NCBI RefSeq assembly: GCF_007995245.1
Contig: NZ_VCBA01000007.1
Span: forward strand, 62,001-126,000
Direction: 5' to 3'
Length of the DNA stretch: 64,000 nucleotides
DNA from: Tateyamaria sp. syn59
GTDB taxonomy: Bacteria; Pseudomonadota; Alphaproteobacteria; Rhodobacterales; Rhodobacteraceae
The notes under the pieces were generated by a model. That model was not told the origin of the DNA and did no database searches. It was given only the letters and a program-made list of their open reading frames with translations. A program made the position numbers and the translations under genes. Shown one piece after another: positions 45,165 to 53,743 of this stretch; within the stretch, counting starts at the first letter, position 1; every line of letters begins with the position of its first letter.

Positions 45165-46405
45165 GCGTCTTCGGTCTGGCGCATGGTCGCAGTCGCGACC
45201 GTTGGGCGTGCGGCGTAAAGGTAGTCGCGCGTCAGAGGCACCGCATCGCGCCGATGCGCCAATTGCAGGTGATATACGGCCTGCATCTGCTGTTCGAACG
45301 CGATGATGCAGACCGTCAGGTAGTAGCGGAACATGCGGACAAATCGGTCGTCATATGTCTGCCTGATGTCGTCCACATGAGCCTCGAACCGATCGCGCCA
45401 GTGACGGATAGTTTTGGCGTAGTGCAGGCGCCACACCTCGATATCAGACTGCCACAGGCCCGACCGCTCCATCGCGGGCGCCAGTTCGGACAAAGACGGT
45501 ACATAGCCGCCCGGAAAGATGTACTTGTTGATCCAGGACGAATGCGCCATCGGCGGAGCCGACCGGCCGATGGTGTGGATCAGCACCACGCCATCCGGAT
45601 CCAACAGGTCGGCGACACGGCCGAAATAGGTGTCGAAATTCGGCACGCCCACATGCTCCAGCATGCCCACCGACACGATCCGGTCAAAGGTGCCTGTCGT
45701 ATGCCGGTAGTCTTGCAGGCGAAATTCGATCTGCCCTGACAGTCCTGCGTCCTCGGCCCGCTTGCGTGCCGTTGCCAACTGGTTCTCGCTCAGCGTGATA
45801 CCGGTGACCTGACAGCCATAATCGCGCGCCAGCGTCAGCGCCATCCCACCCCAGCCGCAGCCGATGTCCAGCACGCGCATCCCCGGTTCCAGACACAGCT
45901 TGCCCGCGATATGCGCCTTTTTTGCCGTCTGCGCCTCTTCCAGCGTCATGGCGTCATCGCGGAAATAGGCGCAGGAGTACTGCATGTCCGCATCCAGAAA
46001 GAGGCGATAGAGATCGTCCGAAATGTCGTAGTGATGGGCCACGTTCTTGCGCGACGCGCTGGGCGCATTCTTCTGGATAAAGCGGCGCATTTGAAAACGG
46101 GCGCGGTTGGCAAGCACGACCCAGGGTGGGATGTGTCCCTTGAATCGGTTGCGCACGATCACGGTCAGGGCGTCGTCCAAGGTGCAATTGCGCGGCACGA
46201 TGGTGCCATGCATGTACCCTTCGCCCAGGCCCAGATCGGGGTTCAGGATCAGCGCGCGCAACGTGGCGGTGTCGGAAATCTGCAAATGCGCCGCGGCGCC
46301 CGTATCGGGGCCGTAGTCCCGCGTTGTTCCGCCCGGATATGTCAGGCTCAGACGGTCCTCGACCATCATACCGGTCAGAAATCGGTCAAGCAGCGTCTCC
46401 CACAT
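45161..46405 (-). CDS. cfa: Cyclopropane-fatty-acyl-phospholipid synthase family methyltransferase
   Basis: The start at 46405 (MWETLLDRFL) gives 414 residues. The SAM motif VLDIGCGWGGMA lies at about residue 180, preceded by HHYDISDDLYRLFLD and QYSCAYF and followed by GMLEHVG and INKYIFPGGYVPS, all characteristic of CFA synthases. It methylenates unsaturated phospholipid acyl chains at the membrane. It is convergent with the HAD-like gene, overlapping by four bases. Confidence 0.92.
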   Translation of the reverse strand: MWETLLDRFLTGMMVEDRLSLTYPGGTTRDYGPDTGAAAHLQISDTATLRALILNPDLGLGEGYMHGTIVPRNCTLDDALTVIVRNRFKGHIPPWVVLANRARFQMRRFIQKNAPSASRKNVAHHYDISDDLYRLFLDADMQYSCAYFRDDAMTLEEAQTAKKAHIAGKLCLEPGMRVLDIGCGWGGMALTLARDYGCQVTGITLSENQLATARKRAEDAGLSGQIEFRLQDYRHTTGTFDRIVSVGMLEHVGVPNFDTYFGRVADLLDPDGVVLIHTIGRSAPPMAHSSWINKYIFPGGYVPSLSELAPAMERSGLWQSDIEVWRLHYAKTIRHWRDRFEAHVDDIRQTYDDRFVRMFRYYLTVCIIAFEQQMQAVYHLQLAHRRDAVPLTRDYLYAARPTVATATMRQTEDA

Positions 46406-46470
46406 GATCGCACCCTTGCAGTCTTTCCCACCATAAAATTTTGGGGCGGGCGCTGGGGTTACGTCAAGGG

Positions 46471-47235
46471 TCAGGCGGCCGTGGCGTCCAGATAGGCGCG
46501 CACGGTGCCCTCGAATGCCCGCGGATCGTCCGCATGCAGCCAATGCCCGGCCTTTGGAATTTTGACAAAACGGGCAGCGGGAAACAGGGCGCGTATGGTG
46601 GGGCGGTGGTCTGGTCTCACGTAATCACTCTGACCGCCCGACAGGAAAAGGGTCGGGCCTTCGAACTGGCCGGTCACCTCGGGAAAGCCAAGGATCGCAG
46701 GCATGTTGGCCGCCAAAGCATCCAGGTTCAGGCGCCACCGCCGCTCTGCCACGTCGAGCGACTGGGTCAGAAAACTGCACAATGCCGGGTCGATGCCCTG
46801 GGCTGCAAGCTGTGCCTGTGCATCCGACCGCCGGGTTATGGTGCTCAGATCCACGGCCCGCATCGCGTCGATAAATTCCATCTGGCTGTGGCTGTATCCG
46901 ACCGGCGCAATATCGCCGACGACCAGCCGCTGCACCGCATCCGGGCGCGACAGTGCCAGCATCATGGAGGCCTTGCCGCCCATCGAATGGCCCACGACGT
47001 CCATCGGCCCGCCCAGTGTGTCGATGACTTCCGCCAGATCGCCCGCCAGATCGGCGTAGCCATGATCGTCTGACCAGAAGCTGTGCCCATGGTTGCGCAT
47101 ATCGACCGTGATCACACGGCGCGTGTCGGCCAGACGCTTGGCGATCACACCCCAGTTCCGTCCCGACCCGTAAAGGCCGTGCACGATCAGAAGGGGGGTG
47201 CCGTTGGCCTCCCCATGTTCGGAATAGCTCAGCAT
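46471..47235 (-). CDS. Alpha/beta hydrolase (YbfF-like esterase)
   Basis: The ATG at 47235 gives 254 residues. The oxyanion HGLYGSGRNWG is near residue 19, the nucleophile elbow GHSMGGK at about 84, and the catalytic histidine in AGHWLHADDP near the C-terminus. It is a soluble esterase or thioesterase of the YbfF type; the natural substrate is unknown. A divergent small membrane-protein gene begins 76 bases upstream. Confidence 0.88.
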   Translation of the reverse strand: MLSYSEHGEANGTPLLIVHGLYGSGRNWGVIAKRLADTRRVITVDMRNHGHSFWSDDHGYADLAGDLAEVIDTLGGPMDVVGHSMGGKASMMLALSRPDAVQRLVVGDIAPVGYSHSQMEFIDAMRAVDLSTITRRSDAQAQLAAQGIDPALCSFLTQSLDVAERRWRLNLDALAANMPAILGFPEVTGQFEGPTLFLSGGQSDYVRPDHRPTIRALFPAARFVKIPKAGHWLHADDPRAFEGTVRAYLDATAA

Positions 47236-47311
47236 GCCCGCACGCTTATCCGCATCGCACGGCCTCTTCCAGAGGCATTGAGAAGCACACGGCACCACGG
47301 TAGAAAACGGC

Positions 47312-47686
47312 ATGGAAACCCAGGACAGTCTCCAAGGTCGCGCAGACCGCGTGCAAGCCGCCCTGAATGCGGCATTTGGCGTGGGCGGCAAGACGCTTGA
47401 TGCGTCTCTGCGCAAGACGGGCCGCCGGTTGCCGCGGCGTTTGCATGCCGAGGCGCGCAGGATCGTCGACGCGCAAGGCCTTGGCGGCCACCCCAAGCTG
47501 ATGCGGCAGGTCGACGGTGCCGCGCTGGCCGCGGCCGAGGACCGCGTGGTGACATACCTCAAGGGCATAGACCGGGCAGACCAGCGCAAGGGCTTCTGGC
47601 TGGGCATCGCAGGTGCCGTGGCGTTCAACATCCTCCTGATCATAGCGGGCGTTGTCGTTTGGATGTGGTGGACCGGGCATGTCTGA
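47312..47686 (+). CDS. Conserved hypothetical protein with C-terminal membrane anchor
   Basis: The 124-residue protein has a basic, helical, probably cytoplasmic N-terminal two thirds (including LRKTGRRLPRRLHAEARRI). It ends with one hydrophobic segment (GIAGAVAFNILLIIAGVVVWMWW). I do not recognise a family. It lies directly upstream of bciA on the same strand and may be co-transcribed. Confidence 0.65.
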   Translation: METQDSLQGRADRVQAALNAAFGVGGKTLDASLRKTGRRLPRRLHAEARRIVDAQGLGGHPKLMRQVDGAALAAAEDRVVTYLKGIDRADQRKGFWLGIAGAVAFNILLIIAGVVVWMWWTGHV

Positions 47687-47737
47687 ACACAGGATCAAGC
47701 TGTTTTGAGCGCAGACGCGGCGCCTGCACGGAAGTCG

Positions 47738-48694
47738 ATGCGCATTCTCGTCTTTGGCGCGACAGGCACGATTGGCCGTGCCACCACCGCCGCGCTGATC
47801 GCGCGCGGCCATGACGTCACCTGCTTTGTGCGCAAACGTGCCGGGACGCCGTCGAATATATCCGGCGCCTTGCTGCGCTATGGCGATGTGACTGACCCGG
47901 TATCCGTCCAAAACGACGCATTTGGCGACATCCCGTTTGACGCGGTCGTCTCCTGTCTGGCCTCGCGCACGGGCGCGCCGCAGGACGCCTGGGCCATTGA
48001 TCATCGTGCAACGGTCAACATCATCGAAGCGGCAAGGGCGGCAGGAACGCCCCGGATGGTGCTCTTGTCTGCCATTTGCGTCCAAAAACCGTGGCTCGCC
48101 TTCCAGCACGCCAAGCTCAAGGCCGAGGCGGCGCTGATGGCCTCCGGTCTGACCTATTCGATTGTGCGCCCGACGGCCTACTTCAAGTCGCTCGCGGGCC
48201 AGATCGCGCGCGTGCAGCAAGGCAAGCCCTACCTGCTTTTCGGAAACGGAGAGCTGACCGCGTGCACGCCCCTCAGCGACCGCGACCTCGGGGTGTATCT
48301 GGCCGAGTGTTTGAACACACCCGACCGCTGTAATCGGATCCTGCCTATTGGCGGACCGGGGCCTGCCCTGACGCCGCGGGCGATGGGGCAAAAGCTGTTT
48401 GATCTGTCGGGTCAAACGCCCAGGTTCAAACACGTCCCAATTGGCATGATGGGCCTGATCGCGGGCAGCCTCGGGGCCGTTAGTCGGATCGTACCGCCGC
48501 TGGCGGGCAAGGCGGAATTCGCGCGCATCGGTCATTATTATGCGACCGAGTCGATGTTGGCACTGAACCCGGATACTGGCGCCTATGACCGCGATGCGAC
48601 ACCGATCACCGGGACGGACACGTTGTTTGATTACTACGCCGCCGTCCTGCGGGGCGAAGCGGTCGTGGAACGCGGGGATCACAGCGTGTTCTGA
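47738..48694 (+). CDS. bciA: Divinyl (proto)chlorophyllide 8-vinyl reductase
   Basis: ATG 47738 (MRILVFGATGTIG) gives 318 residues; a TTG at 47705 would add 11. The NAD(P) motif GATGTIG is followed by VLLSAICVQKPWLAFQHAKLK. Then come RPTAYFKSLAGQ, LPIGGPGPALTPR and GHYYATESMLALNP, a run I recognise from BciA of phototrophic alphaproteobacteria. It reduces the C8 vinyl group during bacteriochlorophyll synthesis. No other photosynthesis gene is in the window. A general atypical SDR is the alternative. Confidence 0.8.
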   Translation: MRILVFGATGTIGRATTAALIARGHDVTCFVRKRAGTPSNISGALLRYGDVTDPVSVQNDAFGDIPFDAVVSCLASRTGAPQDAWAIDHRATVNIIEAARAAGTPRMVLLSAICVQKPWLAFQHAKLKAEAALMASGLTYSIVRPTAYFKSLAGQIARVQQGKPYLLFGNGELTACTPLSDRDLGVYLAECLNTPDRCNRILPIGGPGPALTPRAMGQKLFDLSGQTPRFKHVPIGMMGLIAGSLGAVSRIVPPLAGKAEFARIGHYYATESMLALNPDTGAYDRDATPITGTDTLFDYYAAVLRGEAVVERGDHSVF

Positions 48695-48712
48695 GACCCC
48701 CGACGCTGGTCT

Positions 48713-50008
48713 TTACAAGTTTGGGTACATCGGGAAGCGGGCGCAGAGCGCGGACACTTCTGCCTTCACCTTCGCCTCGACCGCGCCGTTGTTGTCCTCG
48801 CCGTTTGCGGCCAGCCCATCAACCACTTCGATGATCCAGTCTCCGATTTGGCGGAATTCCTGCTCACCAAACCCACGCGTGGTTCCGGCGGGTGATCCAA
48901 GACGGATGCCCGACGTGATCATCGGCTTTTCATCATCAAACGGCACGCCGTTCTTGTTGCAGGTGATGTGCGCGCGGCCCAGGGCCTTCTCGGTTGCGTT
49001 GCCCTTCACGCCCTTGGGCCGCAGGTCCACCAGCATCACATGGGTGTCGGTGCCGTGGGTCACGGTGTCGAGCCCGCCTTTGTGCAGTTGATCTGCCAGC
49101 GCCTGTGCGTTCTTGATCACTTGTTGTTGGTACAGTTTGAAGGACGGGTCGAGCGCTTCGCCAAAGGCCACGGCTTTGGCGGCAATCACATGCATGAGCG
49201 GACCGCCCTGGATGCCGGGGAAGATGGCCGAGTTGAATTTCTTGGCGAGCGCTTCGTCATTCGTCAGGATCATGCCGCCGCGCGGGCCGCGCAGGGTTTT
49301 GTGTGTGGTGGTCGTTGCCACATGCACATGCGGGAACGGGTTGGGGTACTCACCGGCTGCAATAAGTCCGGCAAAGTGAGCGACGTCGGCCAGCACCCAT
49401 GCGCTGACCTTGTCGGCGATCTCGCGAATGCGGGCAAAGTCGATGACGCGCGGGATGGCGGAACCACCGGCAATGATCATCTGTGGCTTGTGCTCCAACG
49501 CCAGCGCTTCGATCTGGTCATAGTCGATGTCCAACGTGTCGCGGCGCACGCCGTACTGGACCGCATTGAACCACTTGCCCGACTGGTTGGGCTTGGCCCC
49601 GTGGGTCAGGTGGCCACCGGCATCCAGCGACATGCCGAGGATCGTGTCGCCCGGTTGTAGCAGCGCCTGGAACACACCCTGGTTCGCTTGGCTCCCGGAG
49701 TTCGGCTGCACATTGGCAAAGCCGCAGTTGAAGAGTTGCTTGGCGCGCTCGATGGCCAGGTTCTCGGCCACGTCAACAAAGTGGCAACCGCCGTAGTAGC
49801 GGCGACCCGGATAGCCCTCGGCGTATTTGTTGGTCATCACCGAGCCCTGCGCCTCCAGCACGGCGGCAGAGACGATGTTTTCGGAGGCGATCAGTTCGAT
49901 CTCGTCCCGCTGGCGGCCCAGCTCATCCCGGATCGAGCCGAACAGCTCGGGATCACGGTCGGCGAGGGATTGGGTGAAAAAGCCGTCGGTGCGATGGGGC
50001 GCATTCAT
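48713..50008 (-). CDS. glyA: Serine hydroxymethyltransferase
   Basis: The 431-residue PLP enzyme has [33 protein letters not shown]-type sequence and the PLP lysine in [13 protein letters not shown] (about residue 235). It interconverts serine and glycine with tetrahydrofolate. The start at 50008 follows AGGAG. It is divergent from nadK across 182 bases. Confidence 0.97.
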   Translation of the reverse strand: MNAPHRTDGFFTQSLADRDPELFGSIRDELGRQRDEIELIASENIVSAAVLEAQGSVMTNKYAEGYPGRRYYGGCHFVDVAENLAIERAKQLFNCGFANVQPNSGSQANQGVFQALLQPGDTILGMSLDAGGHLTHGAKPNQSGKWFNAVQYGVRRDTLDIDYDQIEALALEHKPQMIIAGGSAIPRVIDFARIREIADKVSAWVLADVAHFAGLIAAGEYPNPFPHVHVATTTTHKTLRGPRGGMILTNDEALAKKFNSAIFPGIQGGPLMHVIAAKAVAFGEALDPSFKLYQQQVIKNAQALADQLHKGGLDTVTHGTDTHVMLVDLRPKGVKGNATEKALGRAHITCNKNGVPFDDEKPMITSGIRLGSPAGTTRGFGEQEFRQIGDWIIEVVDGLAANGEDNNGAVEAKVKAEVSALCARFPMYPNL

Positions 50009-50047
50009 ATGAACTCTCCTGCATGGACTGAGTCGATTTGGGTTGCC

Positions 50048-50063
50048 GTTTCCTATCGGAAAC
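50048..50063. repeat. Short inverted repeat in the glyA-nadK divergent region
   Basis: GTTTCC-TATC-GGAAAC lies 40 bases upstream of the glyA start. It could be a small hairpin in the glyA leader or a protein site. The rest of the 182-base gap shows nothing I recognise, and it does not resemble a glycine riboswitch. Confidence 0.35.
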
Positions 50064-50190
50064 CGGCTCTTTGATCAAAGGATGTATCCCGACCAAACGC
50101 GCGCCGCCAGCGACAAAGCGTCCTGCGCGCTGGTAAGGGGCGAAAAGATATGGTTCTTTCGGCGCAGAACGCACGCCATAGGAAACTGAA

Positions 50191-50952
50191 ATGTCCCTCA
50201 AGATCGCCTTTGCCGCCAGCCGCGCGCCGGTGGCACAGACCGCGCGGGCCGCGCTGATCGGGCGCTATGGCGATGCGGACCCGGCCCAGGCCGACGTAAT
50301 CGTGGCGCTGGGCGGGGACGGGTTCATGTTGCAGACCCTGCACAGCAGCCAGCACCTCAATGCCCCAGTCTATGGCATGAACCGCGGCACGATCGGCTTT
50401 CTGATGAACGAATACGGCGAGTCGGACCTGGTCACCCGACTGGAAGCTGCGGAAGAGGCGGAGTTGAACCCACTCTCAATGACGGCCAGCACACCCGAAG
50501 GACAAAGCCACAAGGCGCTTGCGATCAATGAGGTCTCCCTCCTGCGCGCGGGTCCGCAAGCGGCCAAGTTGCGGATCACCGTCGACGGACGGCTGCGCAT
50601 GGATGAATTGGTATGTGACGGTGCGCTGGTCTCAACGCCTGCGGGCTCAACCGCCTACAACTATTCGGCCCACGGGCCGGTCCTGCCCATCGGATCGGAC
50701 GTGCTGGCCCTCACGGCCGTGGCCGCCTTCCGCCCCCGGCGCTGGCGTGGCGCATTGCTGCCCAAGATGGCCAAGGTTCGCTTCGACGTGCTCGAAGGCG
50801 ACAAGCGCCCGGTGATGGCCGAGGCGGACTCGCGCTCCTTCGCGAACGTGTCGTCGGTCGAGATCGAATCCGACCCCTCCATCGTGCACCGCATCCTTTT
50901 CGACCCCGGTCACGGGCTGGAAGAGCGGCTGATCTCGGAACAATTCAACTGA
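50191..50952 (+). CDS. nadK: NAD kinase
   Basis: The 253-residue protein has the NAD-kinase GGDG motif (residues 41-44, ALGGDGFML), [11 protein letters not shown] and NEVSLLR. The [21 protein letters not shown] region contains the second conserved motif. It phosphorylates NAD to NADP in the cytoplasm. Its stop lies three bases from the convergent Sco-like gene. Confidence 0.95.
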   Translation: MSLKIAFAASRAPVAQTARAALIGRYGDADPAQADVIVALGGDGFMLQTLHSSQHLNAPVYGMNRGTIGFLMNEYGESDLVTRLEAAEEAELNPLSMTASTPEGQSHKALAINEVSLLRAGPQAAKLRITVDGRLRMDELVCDGALVSTPAGSTAYNYSAHGPVLPIGSDVLALTAVAAFRPRRWRGALLPKMAKVRFDVLEGDKRPVMAEADSRSFANVSSVEIESDPSIVHRILFDPGHGLEERLISEQFN

Positions 50953-50955
50953 GCC

Positions 50956-51519
50956 TTAGTCCTGCGGGCTTATGTATGTTTTTGCAATCTTGGTGACCTG
51001 ACCGACGTCCAGCACGGGCGGCAACAGCGTCAGCAGCGCGCCATCCGCGTTCAGCAGATGCACAAAGCTGCCATGCGAATAGATCCACCCGTATTCCGGA
51101 TCCTCAAAAAGCGGCTCAACCTCGACCTTGAAGGCGTCATAGGCAGCCTGCAAAGCGTCTGCATCGCCGGTCAGGCCGATGAAATCCGGATGTATTTCGC
51201 CCAGCGGCGCACCCATCGTCTCCACCCGGTCCTGATCAGGGGCCACCGTGATCATCACCGGGGTGACAGCGATCCCGTCCTGCCCCAGATCATCGACCAC
51301 CTGTGCCATCAGGGGCATCGCTGCCGAACAGATGTTCAGGCAGTTGGCGTATCCAAAGAACACAAGCTGGTACTTACCGTCGGGGTCGGCTTCCGTCCTC
51401 ACCTCACCAAACTGGTCCAGCAGTTCATAGGGCCCGCCGATATCTACAGGGAACGGGCTTTGGCCTGCGGCAGGCATCCCAACCACCACCGAGAACGCGG
51501 TCACAAGAGCGCGCCACAT
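50956..51519 (-). CDS. SCO1/SenC-family protein
   Basis: The 187-residue start at 51519 has an N-terminal hydrophobic signal (ALVTAFSVVVGMPAAGQS), so it is periplasmic or membrane-anchored. The thioredoxin-like core carries FFGYANCLNICSAAMP (C-x3-C metal/redox site) and a candidate ligand histidine in YSHGSFVHLL. Sco proteins deliver copper to, or reduce, the CuA site of cytochrome oxidases. It starts one base after the upstream secreted-protein gene, as the third gene of the operon. Confidence 0.88.
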   Translation of the reverse strand: MWRALVTAFSVVVGMPAAGQSPFPVDIGGPYELLDQFGEVRTEADPDGKYQLVFFGYANCLNICSAAMPLMAQVVDDLGQDGIAVTPVMITVAPDQDRVETMGAPLGEIHPDFIGLTGDADALQAAYDAFKVEVEPLFEDPEYGWIYSHGSFVHLLNADGALLTLLPPVLDVGQVTKIAKTYISPQD

Positions 51520-51520
51520 C

Positions 51521-52087
51521 TCAGAAATTCTCCGCAATCCAGGCTTTGTCCAGCTCCTGGCCCAATCCCAGATAGCCTTCCTCTTCGATGATCGCGGTGA
51601 CACTCGGGTCGCGGCGGAACCACGGGCCTTTTCCCTCGGCCTCCGGATGTTCTTTGGCCCAGGTCTTGGTCCACTGGTTTGCCTTGATCTTTTCGCCACC
51701 GCCCGGCGGCACGATGGTCTGCACCAGATAGACGTTGTTGGCGCCCAGTTCCGGATCCTCCAGCATCAGTCCGTCAACGGTGATCGTCTGGTTGCAAAAC
51801 GGCTGCAACTCGACTGCGGCACCGGTAAAGGCGGGCTGGCTGTTTTTCATCGGCAAGATCAATACGTCATCAGCGGTGCGGATCAGACCAAGCTGCCGTT
51901 TGCCAGCACCGCAATCGTCGGGGCAATCGCCTGTGAACTCACAGATCAGGTCGACGACCGTCGCTTCGAATGTGGCGGGCACCTCGGCATAAAGGTTCCA
52001 GCTGCGCGCCTCCGACCCTTCTGAAAAGTCCTGCGCCATCAAAGGTGTGGCAACCAATGCGCAGATCGCTGTCAAATGCTTCAGCAT
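51521..52087 (-). CDS. Secreted cysteine-motif protein, family unknown (copy B)
   Basis: The 188-residue protein has a signal peptide (cleavage near LMA-QD, about residue 18). The segment VVDLICEFTGDCPDDCGAG followed by KRQLGLI parallels the upstream gene product: DxxCxF[ST]G, then CxxxCxAGxxx[VL]GL[LI]. A further cysteine lies in LQPFCNQT. The pattern suggests an OB-like beta barrel binding a metal or heme through cysteines. It lies two bases after copy A and one base before the Sco-like gene. I know no named function. Confidence 0.7.
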   Translation of the reverse strand: MLKHLTAICALVATPLMAQDFSEGSEARSWNLYAEVPATFEATVVDLICEFTGDCPDDCGAGKRQLGLIRTADDVLILPMKNSQPAFTGAAVELQPFCNQTITVDGLMLEDPELGANNVYLVQTIVPPGGGEKIKANQWTKTWAKEHPEAEGKGPWFRRDPSVTAIIEEEGYLGLGQELDKAWIAENF

Positions 52088-52089
52088 GC

Positions 52090-52557
52090 TCAGTCTCCTT
52101 GCGGCTTCGCGGAAGCGGGGATCGAGAATGGGGGTACATTGCCATAGTCGTCGTGGTTCTGATTGGTGATATCCAGATCAGAAACGACCGCGTTCACAAC
52201 GATGTAGTTCAACCCGTCACGTTCATAAAGCGTGCCGTCGGCTTCAACCGTATGGGCCGCCAGCTTCAGAATGCCGTCGCCGCCTGCGGTCTGATCGTCC
52301 TCGCCAACCTTCAGCACCATGTAGACCGTGCCGTCCTCGGCCAGCAGGCCCACGGGAATACCCCCTGCGCTGCACCACAGCGCGCAGGTGTGATGCGCTG
52401 ATCCCACAACGGCATCCGGGCTGCCCATGACGCCTGAGAAATAGCACCACGTGTCAATGATTTCGCCGGTTACCTGAATGCGCGTGCCCTCTGCCGCCTG
52501 ACCTGCCACGGGCAGGGCGAGCGCAGCCAGCGCGCCAAAAATGAATGATCGCATCAT
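52090..52557 (-). CDS. Secreted cysteine-motif protein, family unknown (copy A)
   Basis: The 155-residue protein has a signal peptide ending near GQA-AEG (about residue 22). Mature features are EIIDTWCYFSG, then AHHTCALWCSAGGIPVGLL, which has two histidines next to C-x3-C. A beta-rich remainder follows (TVYMVLKVG; LYERDGLNYIVVNAVV). The motif order matches the next gene in the operon. The cysteine/histidine set is a plausible metal or heme site. It is the first gene of a three-gene operon ending in a Sco-like gene. Confidence 0.7.
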   Translation of the reverse strand: MMRSFIFGALAALALPVAGQAAEGTRIQVTGEIIDTWCYFSGVMGSPDAVVGSAHHTCALWCSAGGIPVGLLAEDGTVYMVLKVGEDDQTAGGDGILKLAAHTVEADGTLYERDGLNYIVVNAVVSDLDITNQNHDDYGNVPPFSIPASAKPQGD

Positions 52558-52723
52558 GCAGCCTTTCCAAAACGCCTTTCACCTGACGCTGACACGCAGC
52601 ATGCGCTTGGGTCAAATCACGCTTTTCCCGTAAGCACTTTTGTGATCGCTTGGCGCGGGCGTGCGGGTCTGATACCGTTCTGCCCACGAAAGAGGCACAA
52701 CCAAAGCCCGCAGACCCACAGGT

Positions 52724-53740
52724 ATGACCGCACTCAGCAAATATGACCGGCTCGAAGCGACGGGCCTCTGGCGCGCATCAAGCGATGCGCAGCGACGTGA
52801 GGTGATCGTGTCTGTCGGTGATGCAACCCTCGTGATTTCCGACCTGAACGATCGCGCGATCACTCATTGGTCGCTGGCAGCCGTCGAAAAGGGCGAGGCT
52901 CCGGACAAGGGCGGCGCGGCGTATCATCCTGATGGTGATCCCGATGAGGTCCTGGAGTTTGGCCCGGACGAGGCGGCGATGATCGACGCCATCGACACGC
53001 TGCGGCGGGCTGTTGCGCGGTCCCGCCCGAAACCCGGCCGCCTGCGATGGCTGGGGGCCGCTATTTCTATCTCCGCCGTCGCGGCCCTGGCCATCTTCTG
53101 GCTGCCGGGGGCGTTGGTGGATCACGCCATCCGCGTTGTGCCCGCGGTCAAGGAGGCCGAGATCGGGACAGCGCTTCTTGCCCATATCGAACGGGTGTCG
53201 GGCCAACCCTGCAGCAGCATCGAAGCGCGGCCGGGCCTTGTCGCGCTGGCCGGGCGGACCGGGGCGGCCCGCGTCGTCATCCTGCCCGGAGGCGTGCGCG
53301 AGGCGCTGTCGCTGCCGGGCGGCACCGTGTTGCTGAACCGCGCGCTGGTCGAGGATTACGAAGAGCCGGATGTCGCTGCCGGATACATCCTTGTCGAGCA
53401 AGCGCGCAGCATGGACACGAGGCCCCTGCGAAAAGTGCTCGAACATGCAGGTCCGCGCGCCACGGGCACGCTGCTCACCACGGGATCATTGCCCACCCAC
53501 GCGCTTGAGGACTATGCCGAGGACCAGCTTTCGCGTCTCGCGACCGAGGTGCCCGTCGATACGCTTCTTCCTCTCTTCGAGGCGGCAGGCATTCGCAGCA
53601 CGCCTTACGCGCGCGCGCGCGATATTTCTGGCGAGGCAACGCTGGCCCTGATCGAAGCCGATCCGATGGCCGGTCAAACGCCAGCCCCGATCATGCCAGA
53701 CCGGGATTGGCTACAGCTTCAGGCCGTCTGCGAAAGCTAG
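52724..53740 (+). CDS. Conserved hypothetical single-span membrane protein
   Basis: The 338-residue protein has a cytoplasmic N-terminal domain of about 100 residues with a PH-like beta start (REVIVSVGDATLVISDLNDRAITHWSL). One transmembrane segment follows at about 106-130 (WLGAAISISAVAALAIFWLP), then a large extracytoplasmic domain with PGGTVLLNRALVED, as in some peptidase-like folds but without an obvious HExxH. I do not recognise a function. It is convergent with the SPOR-domain gene. Confidence 0.7.
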   Translation: MTALSKYDRLEATGLWRASSDAQRREVIVSVGDATLVISDLNDRAITHWSLAAVEKGEAPDKGGAAYHPDGDPDEVLEFGPDEAAMIDAIDTLRRAVARSRPKPGRLRWLGAAISISAVAALAIFWLPGALVDHAIRVVPAVKEAEIGTALLAHIERVSGQPCSSIEARPGLVALAGRTGAARVVILPGGVREALSLPGGTVLLNRALVEDYEEPDVAAGYILVEQARSMDTRPLRKVLEHAGPRATGTLLTTGSLPTHALEDYAEDQLSRLATEVPVDTLLPLFEAAGIRSTPYARARDISGEATLALIEADPMAGQTPAPIMPDRDWLQLQAVCES

Positions 53741-53743
53741 CTG

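Noticed and set aside
50009-50190. Glycine riboswitch upstream of glyA
   Set aside because: Only one short inverted repeat is present, with no tandem aptamer-like structure, and the gap is too short for a full riboswitch plus promoters.
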